Shown piece after piece: positions 1 to 5,481 of a DNA stretch of 5,481 nucleotides. The stretch's first letter is position 1, and every line of letters begins with the position of its first letter. The DNA lies in the NCBI GenBank assembly GCA_031276435.1, contig JAISNB010000234.1, positions 1 to 5,481 of the forward strand. Reading direction: 5' to 3'. The translations under genes were made by a program, and so were the position numbers. A model generated the notes under the pieces. That model did not search any database and had not been told where the DNA came from. It saw only the letters and a program-made list of their open reading frames with translations. The stretch comes from Burkholderiaceae bacterium (GTDB lineage: Bacteria; Pseudomonadota; Gammaproteobacteria; Burkholderiales; Burkholderiaceae_C).

Positions 1-1241
1 GCGGCGCTGACTTCGATCAGGCTGGAGCGTTTCTGGAAGTCGTAGACCGACAGCGGCGAGGAAAAGCGCGCCGTGCCGCTGGTGGGCAGTACGTGGTTGG
101 GGCCAGCACAGTAGTCGCCCAGGCTTTCGCTGGTATAGGCGCCCAGGAAGATTGCGCCAGCGTGGCGCAGCAGGGGTTCCCACTGGTGCGGGTCGGCGCT
201 GGCGATTTCCAGATGCTCGGGCGCGATGCGGTTGGCGATGGCGCAGGCCTGCTGCATGTCGCGCGTGTGGATGAGCGCGCCGCGCCCGGCAAGGCTGGCG
301 GCGATGATGGCCGCGCGCGGCATGGCGAGCAACAGGCGGTTCATTTCGCGCTGTACGGCGTCCAGGTAGGCGGCGTCGGGGCTGAGCAGGATGCTTTGCG
401 CCAGTTCGTCGTGTTCGGCCTGGCTGAACAGGTCCATGGCCACCCAGTCGGGTGGCGCGCTGCCGTCGGCCAGTATCAGGATTTCGCTCGGGCCTGCGAT
501 CATGTCGATGCCGACCCGTCCGAATACGTGTTTTTTGGCGCTGGCGACGTAGGCGTTGCCGGGGCCGGTGATTTTGTCGACCCGGTCAATGGTGGCTGTG
601 CCGTGGGCCAGGGCGGCAATGGCTTGCGCGCCGCCAATGGCAAAGGCGCGGCTGACGCCAGCCACATGCGCGGCGGCCAGTACGAGCGGGTTTTTCTCGC
701 CGCGCGGGGTGGGGACGACCATGACGATTTCGCCCACGCCAGCCACGTGGGCGGGGATGGCGTTCATGAGTACGCTGCTCGGGTAGGCGGCTTTGCCGCC
801 GGGCACGTAGATGCCCACGCGATCGAGTGGTGTGACTTTCTGGCCCAGCAGGGTGCCGTCCTCGTCGCGCCAGGTGGCGGTGCCCGCGCCTTGCTGTTTT
901 TGCCATTCGTGATAGCGGCGCACGCGCGCGGCGGCGTTTTGCAGGGCCTCGCGCTGCGCTGCGCTCAGGCCGTCGAAGGCGGCTTTGAGCGCGCTGGCAG
1001 AAAGCTCCAGATCGGCCATGGTGGCGGCTTGCACGCCATCCCAGCGCGCGGTGTATTCAAGGACCGCGGCGTCGCCGCGCGCGCGCACGTCTTCGACGAT
1101 GGCGAGCACGTCGCGCTCGATTTGCGCGTCGGCCTCGGCGCTCCAGTGCAGGCGCTGGCTAAGTTGTTGTTCAAAGTCGGCGTCTTGCGTGCTCAGGCGC
1201 GGGATTGTTACGGTGGCGTCGGTGGTGGCGGCAGGCTTCAT
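1..1241 (-). CDS. hisD: Histidinol dehydrogenase HisD, C-terminus cut by window edge
   Basis: HisD is the cytoplasmic zinc enzyme that oxidises L-histidinol to L-histidine in two NAD-dependent steps, the end of histidine synthesis. I translated the frame by hand from the ATG at 1241 to the left edge: 413 codons, no stop. Seen in the protein: a PGGKAAYPSSVLMNAIPA segment near residues 148-165, GPGNAYVASAKKH at about 226-238, Q274 and H277 in SQAEHD (two zinc ligands of the family), the catalytic pair E342-H343 in IAPEHLEI, and D376 in GDYCAGPNH (third zinc ligand). The fourth family ligand, a histidine near the C-terminus, lies beyond the window, as do roughly 20-30 residues judging by the usual length of about 430-440. 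The start is fixed by an AAGGAG site 9 bases upstream. It follows hisG after 26 bases, so the two are almost surely co-transcribed. No frameshift or missing residue is visible in the part present. Confidence 0.97.
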   Translation of the reverse strand, partial: MKPAATTDATVTIPRLSTQDADFEQQLSQRLHWSAEADAQIERDVLAIVEDVRARGDAAVLEYTARWDGVQAATMADLELSASALKAAFDGLSAAQREALQNAAARVRRYHEWQKQQGAGTATWRDEDGTLLGQKVTPLDRVGIYVPGGKAAYPSSVLMNAIPAHVAGVGEIVMVVPTPRGEKNPLVLAAAHVAGVSRAFAIGGAQAIAALAHGTATIDRVDKITGPGNAYVASAKKHVFGRVGIDMIAGPSEILILADGSAPPDWVAMDLFSQAEHDELAQSILLSPDAAYLDAVQREMNRLLLAMPRAAIIAASLAGRGALIHTRDMQQACAIANRIAPEHLEIASADPHQWEPLLRHAGAIFLGAYTSESLGDYCAGPNHVLPTSGTARFSSPLSVYDFQKRSSLIEVSA

Positions 1242-1250
1242 GGCGATGCG

Positions 1251-1256
1251 CTCCTT
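1251..1256 (-). promoter_or_regulatory. Ribosome binding site of hisD
   Basis: Minus-strand AAGGAG, nine bases before the hisD ATG and inside the 26-base hisG-hisD gap. It is a near-perfect Shine-Dalgarno match at good spacing and is the main reason for choosing the ATG at 1241. Confidence 0.85.
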
Positions 1257-1267
1257 GTGGTGTTTTG

Positions 1268-1921
1268 TCAGGCAGCTTCGGTTTGCGGCAGGGCCGCGGC
1301 AAAGGCTTCGATGATGCGGCGGATGGGCACGGTTTTGAGTTTGAGGGCGGCCTGGTTGACCACGAGATGCGCGCTGATGTCGAGCACGTGTTCGGCTTCG
1401 ACCAGGTTGTTGGCCTGGAGGGTTTTGCCGCTGGAGACCAGATCGACGATGGCGTCGGCCAGGCCGGTCAGCGGGGCCAGTTCCATGCTGCCGTAGAGTT
1501 TGATGAGGTCGACGTGGACGCCTTTTTCGGCAAAGAAGTTGCGCGCGATGGCGGTGTATTTGGTGGCCACCGTGATGCGCCCGCCGGGGCGCGTCGCGCT
1601 GGCGTAGTCAAAGCCGCGCGGCACGGCCACGGCCATGTGGCAGCGGGCGATGCGCAAGTCCAGCGGCTGGTACAGGCTGGCGCCGCCGTGTTCGATGAGC
1701 GTGTCCTTGCCCGCCACGCCCAGGTCGGCGCCGCCAAATTCCACGTAGGTGGGCACGTCGCTGGCGCGCACCAGCACCACGCGCACATCGGGGTGGCTGG
1801 TGGGCAGGATGAGTTTGCGTGACTGCTCGGCGTCTTCTTCCAGCACCTCGATGCCAGCGGCGGCCAGCATGGGCAGGGTTTCGTCAAAGATGCGGCCTTT
1901 GGACAGGGCCAGGGTAATCAT
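1268..1921 (-). CDS. hisG: ATP phosphoribosyltransferase, short form (HisG-S)
   Basis: HisG joins ATP and PRPP to give phosphoribosyl-ATP, the first and feedback-controlled step of histidine synthesis, in the cytoplasm. The protein is 217 residues. It opens with ITLALSKGRIFDE (residues 2-14), has the conserved RASDVPTYVEFGGADLGVAG block (52-71), ATKY (119-122), and the PRPP-binding segment DAIVDLVSSGKTL (156-168). It ends around 217, so it has only the catalytic domain and lacks the C-terminal regulatory domain of the roughly 300-residue long form. Short-form enzymes are known to need the partner HisZ, a catalytically dead histidyl-tRNA synthetase relative, for activity and histidine inhibition; no hisZ is in this window, so it should lie elsewhere. 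The ATG at 1921 has an AAGGAG site 8 bases upstream. The gene sits 44 bases after murA and 26 before hisD. Confidence 0.97.
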   Translation of the reverse strand: MITLALSKGRIFDETLPMLAAAGIEVLEEDAEQSRKLILPTSHPDVRVVLVRASDVPTYVEFGGADLGVAGKDTLIEHGGASLYQPLDLRIARCHMAVAVPRGFDYASATRPGGRITVATKYTAIARNFFAEKGVHVDLIKLYGSMELAPLTGLADAIVDLVSSGKTLQANNLVEAEHVLDISAHLVVNQAALKLKTVPIRRIIEAFAAALPQTEAA

Positions 1922-1929
1922 GCGTTGCT

Positions 1930-1935
1930 CTCCTT
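1930..1935 (-). promoter_or_regulatory. Ribosome binding site of hisG
   Basis: Minus-strand AAGGAG followed by eight bases and then the hisG ATG. It lies in the 44-base murA-hisG gap, lets hisG be translated independently of murA on a shared transcript, and fixes the start at 1921. Confidence 0.85.
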
Positions 1936-1965
1936 GCGCGCGGTGTGGGTGGGGTGCTGCACATT

Positions 1966-3255
<1,290 letters not shown>

Positions 3256-3269
3256 ACCAGAAGTTCAAG

Positions 3270-3276
3270 AAAAAAA
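3270..3276 (-). promoter_or_regulatory. T7 tract in the murA leader
   Basis: Seven consecutive T on the minus strand, ending 14 bases before the murA ATG, in the 92-base ibaG-murA gap. No GGAG-like site lies between the tract and the start. A U-rich leader can be bound by ribosomal protein S1 and help initiation, but this role is inferred. I find no strong GC hairpin directly upstream, so a Rho-independent terminator is unlikely. A TTGAGA 17 bases before TTTTCT could be read as a weak promoter but does not convince. Confidence 0.3.
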
Positions 3277-3347
3277 TGTCCGCACGCGCGTCTCAAGCCT
3301 TGCGCTTTCCGCTCGGCGCACCCGGCGCGATCCATGCAATGGCCGCT

Positions 3348-3587
3348 TCAGCCGCGTGCGGCCCATTCGGCTGGCGTAAAGGTTTTCATGGACAGCGCGT
3401 GCACCTCGTCGCTGGCCATGCGCGCGCCCAGCGCGCCGTAGACCCGCTGGTGCCGGGCAATGGCGCGCTGGCCCTCGAAGGCCGCTGAAACGATGGTGGC
3501 AAACCAGTGTCGCCCGTCGCCTTGCACCTCAAGGTGTTCACACGGCAGGCCTTCGGCAATGATTTGCTGGAGTTGATCGGCAGTCAT
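3348..3587 (-). CDS. ibaG: BolA-family protein, IbaG/YrbA type
   Basis: This is a small cytoplasmic protein of 79 residues in the BolA family. Members bind monothiol glutaredoxins through a shared 2Fe-2S cluster and are linked to iron-sulfur handling, acid stress and envelope integrity; the exact role here is inferred. Diagnostic features are RHQRVYGALGARM (45-57), the helix-turn region of the fold, and VHALSMKTFTPAEW (62-75) with the conserved H63 that can act as cluster ligand. The pattern is closer to E. coli IbaG (84 residues, ending near YTPAEWA) than to BolA itself, and the position directly before murA is that of ibaG in E. coli. An in-frame ATG at 3617 would add MHALLVFLRT, but the ATG at 3587 aligns with the usual N-terminus. 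Neither has a clear Shine-Dalgarno. It lies 72 bases after the permease gene. C16 is another possible metal-binding residue, unproven. Confidence 0.92.
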   Translation of the reverse strand: MTADQLQQIIAEGLPCEHLEVQGDGRHWFATIVSAAFEGQRAIARHQRVYGALGARMASDEVHALSMKTFTPAEWAARG

Positions 3588-3594
3588 GGTTCGC

Positions 3595-3601
3595 AAAAAA
3601 A
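3595..3601 (-). promoter_or_regulatory. T7 tract in the ibaG leader
   Basis: Seven consecutive T on the minus strand, ending seven bases before the ATG chosen for ibaG, where a Shine-Dalgarno would normally be. It resembles the tract before murA. A U-rich initiation aid is possible. No stable hairpin abuts it, so I do not call it a terminator. If translation began at 3617 instead, the tract would be coding. Confidence 0.3.
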
Positions 3602-3659
3602 CAAGCAAGGCATGCATTAAACCGCAAGCGCCAGCGCGCGCCCTGGCAGCGGCCAGCCA

Positions 3660-4474
3660 TCAGCCGCGCAATTTGTAGCCAATGCGCAGCAAATGCACGG
3701 CAAGCGCCGATGCCGCCAGCAAACTGCCCGCGGCCACACCCAGGCAAAGCCAGGGCGAGACATCGCTCACGCCAAAAAAACCAAAGCGGAAGCCGTCGAT
3801 CATGTAGAAAAACGGATTGAGGTGGCTCAACGCGCGCCAGACGCCGGGCAAAGAATCGATGGAGTAGAACACGCCCGCCAGAAACGTCATGGGCATGACA
3901 ATGAAGTTCTGGAACACCGCCATCTGGTCGAACTTGTCGGCCCACAGCCCGGCCAGCAAACCCAGCACGCCCATCAAGGCCGCGCCAAGCACGGCGAACA
4001 CCGCAATCCACAGCGGCGACGCCACTTGCGGCGGCGCATACAGCAGCGTGACCACGTACACGCCCAGCCCCACCAGCAATCCGCGCGCCACGGCCGCGCC
4101 CACGTAGGCGACAAACCAGTGCCAGGCCGACAGCGGCGTCAGCAACTGGAACACCAGATTGCCCATGATCTTGCTTTGCACCAGACTGGACGCGCTGTTG
4201 GCAAAAGCGTTTTGCAACACGCTCATCATCACCAGACCCGGCGCCAGAAACGCGACATAGCTCACGCCCGGATAAACCTGCACGCGCCCGGAGAGCACGT
4301 GACCAAAAATCATGAGGTAAAGCACCGCGGTAAGCACGGGCGCGGCAACGGTCTGCGAAGCCACGCGCCAAAAACGCAGCACCTCTTTGTAGAGCAGCAT
4401 CTTCCAGCCGTCGCTGGCCGCTGGCATGGCGCGCGGGGCCGCGCCTGGCCCGGGTGCAATCGGCGGAACATCGC

Positions 4475-4478
<4 letters not shown>
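3660..4478 (-). CDS. ABC-2 type transporter permease, YadH-like
   Basis: This is the membrane subunit of an ABC exporter; it should pair with the ATPase encoded just upstream and move an unidentified substrate across the inner membrane. The protein is 272 residues with about six hydrophobic segments (roughly 42-60, 74-96, 122-147, 154-180, 186-206, 241-264). ABC-2 family signatures are FLAPGLVMMSVLQNAFAN (77-94), FLAGVFYSIDSLP (199-211) and LSHLNPFFYMIDGFRFGFFG (217-236), which closely resemble E. coli YadH (256 residues). The start at 4478 is chosen because its ATG overlaps the ATPase stop as ATGA, a sign of translational coupling; a longer reading upstream would run through the ATPase gene. 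The first 23 residues are Pro/Ala-rich and probably disordered, so a start at M18 or M27 cannot be fully excluded. A run of seven T (3774-3780) encodes part of GFFG. Substrate unknown. Confidence 0.93.
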
Positions 4479-5452
<974 letters not shown>

Positions 5453-5464
5453 GGCAAGCGGGCC

Positions 5465-5470
5465 ATTTTA
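5465..5470 (-). promoter_or_regulatory. Possible -10 element or upstream gene stop before the ATPase gene
   Basis: The minus strand reads TAAAAT twelve bases before the ATPase start, a one-mismatch match to the sigma-70 -10 consensus. Any -35 box would lie outside the window, and the leader would be only about five or six bases, consistent with the lack of a Shine-Dalgarno. The same bases contain a TAA that could equally end an upstream gene. The call is weak. Confidence 0.2.
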
Positions 5471-5481
5471 CCGGGCGGCGC

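Noticed and set aside
93..1496. Plus-strand open frame of 467 codons across hisD and into hisG
   Set aside because: It runs in codon-aligned antisense register to hisD, where GC-rich codon bias removes antisense stops. The translation is Gly/Ala/His-rich with no recognisable domain, and hisD itself is unambiguous.
1922..1965. Possible his leader peptide or attenuator upstream of hisG
   Set aside because: The gap holds CACCCCACCCACACC, which gives only two His codons in one frame, with no terminator/antiterminator pair and only 44 bases of space.
3256..3347. Terminator or promoter between ibaG and murA
   Set aside because: The T7 run has only a 3-base-pair hairpin possibility nearby, and the TTGAGA/TTTTCT pair is a poor sigma-70 match, so neither is convincing.

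Overview
The window is GC-rich, and all six genes are packed head to tail on the minus strand with small gaps or overlaps, so the sequence reads biologically from right to left. Gene content, high GC, codon use and gene order (two-gene ABC exporter, BolA-like gene, murA, hisG, hisD) fit a betaproteobacterium of the order Burkholderiales, probably near Comamonadaceae. That assignment comes from remembered gene order and protein character, not from a database search.

Layout in transcription order: (1) 5452-4475, ATPase of an ABC exporter (YadG-like). (2) 4478-3660, its ABC-2 type membrane permease (YadH-like); its start overlaps the ATPase stop by 4 bases (ATGA). (3) 3587-3348, a small BolA-family protein of the IbaG/YrbA type. 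(4) 3255-1966, MurA, first committed enzyme of peptidoglycan synthesis. (5) 1921-1268, short-form HisG, first enzyme of histidine synthesis. (6) 1241 to the left edge, HisD, last enzyme of histidine synthesis, cut by the window before its C-terminus. Gaps in the same order are -4, 72, 92, 44 and 26 bases. There is no stretch over 300 bases without a gene.

The genes fall into an envelope block (exporter, IbaG, MurA) followed by a histidine block (HisG, HisD). No convincing terminator or internal promoter separates them, so one polycistronic transcript, possibly continuing past both edges, is the simplest reading. hisG and hisD have strong AAGGAG ribosome binding sites. ibaG and murA lack one and instead have a run of seven T just upstream of the start. 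All visible catalytic motifs are intact, and I found no broken gene, mobile element, CRISPR array, tRNA or rRNA.

I do not see an undescribed system. This looks like conserved chromosomal housekeeping DNA. The points most worth a second look are the exporter of unknown substrate beside murA, the low-complexity tails on both sides of the ATPase/permease overlap, and the T-rich, Shine-Dalgarno-poor leaders of ibaG and murA.
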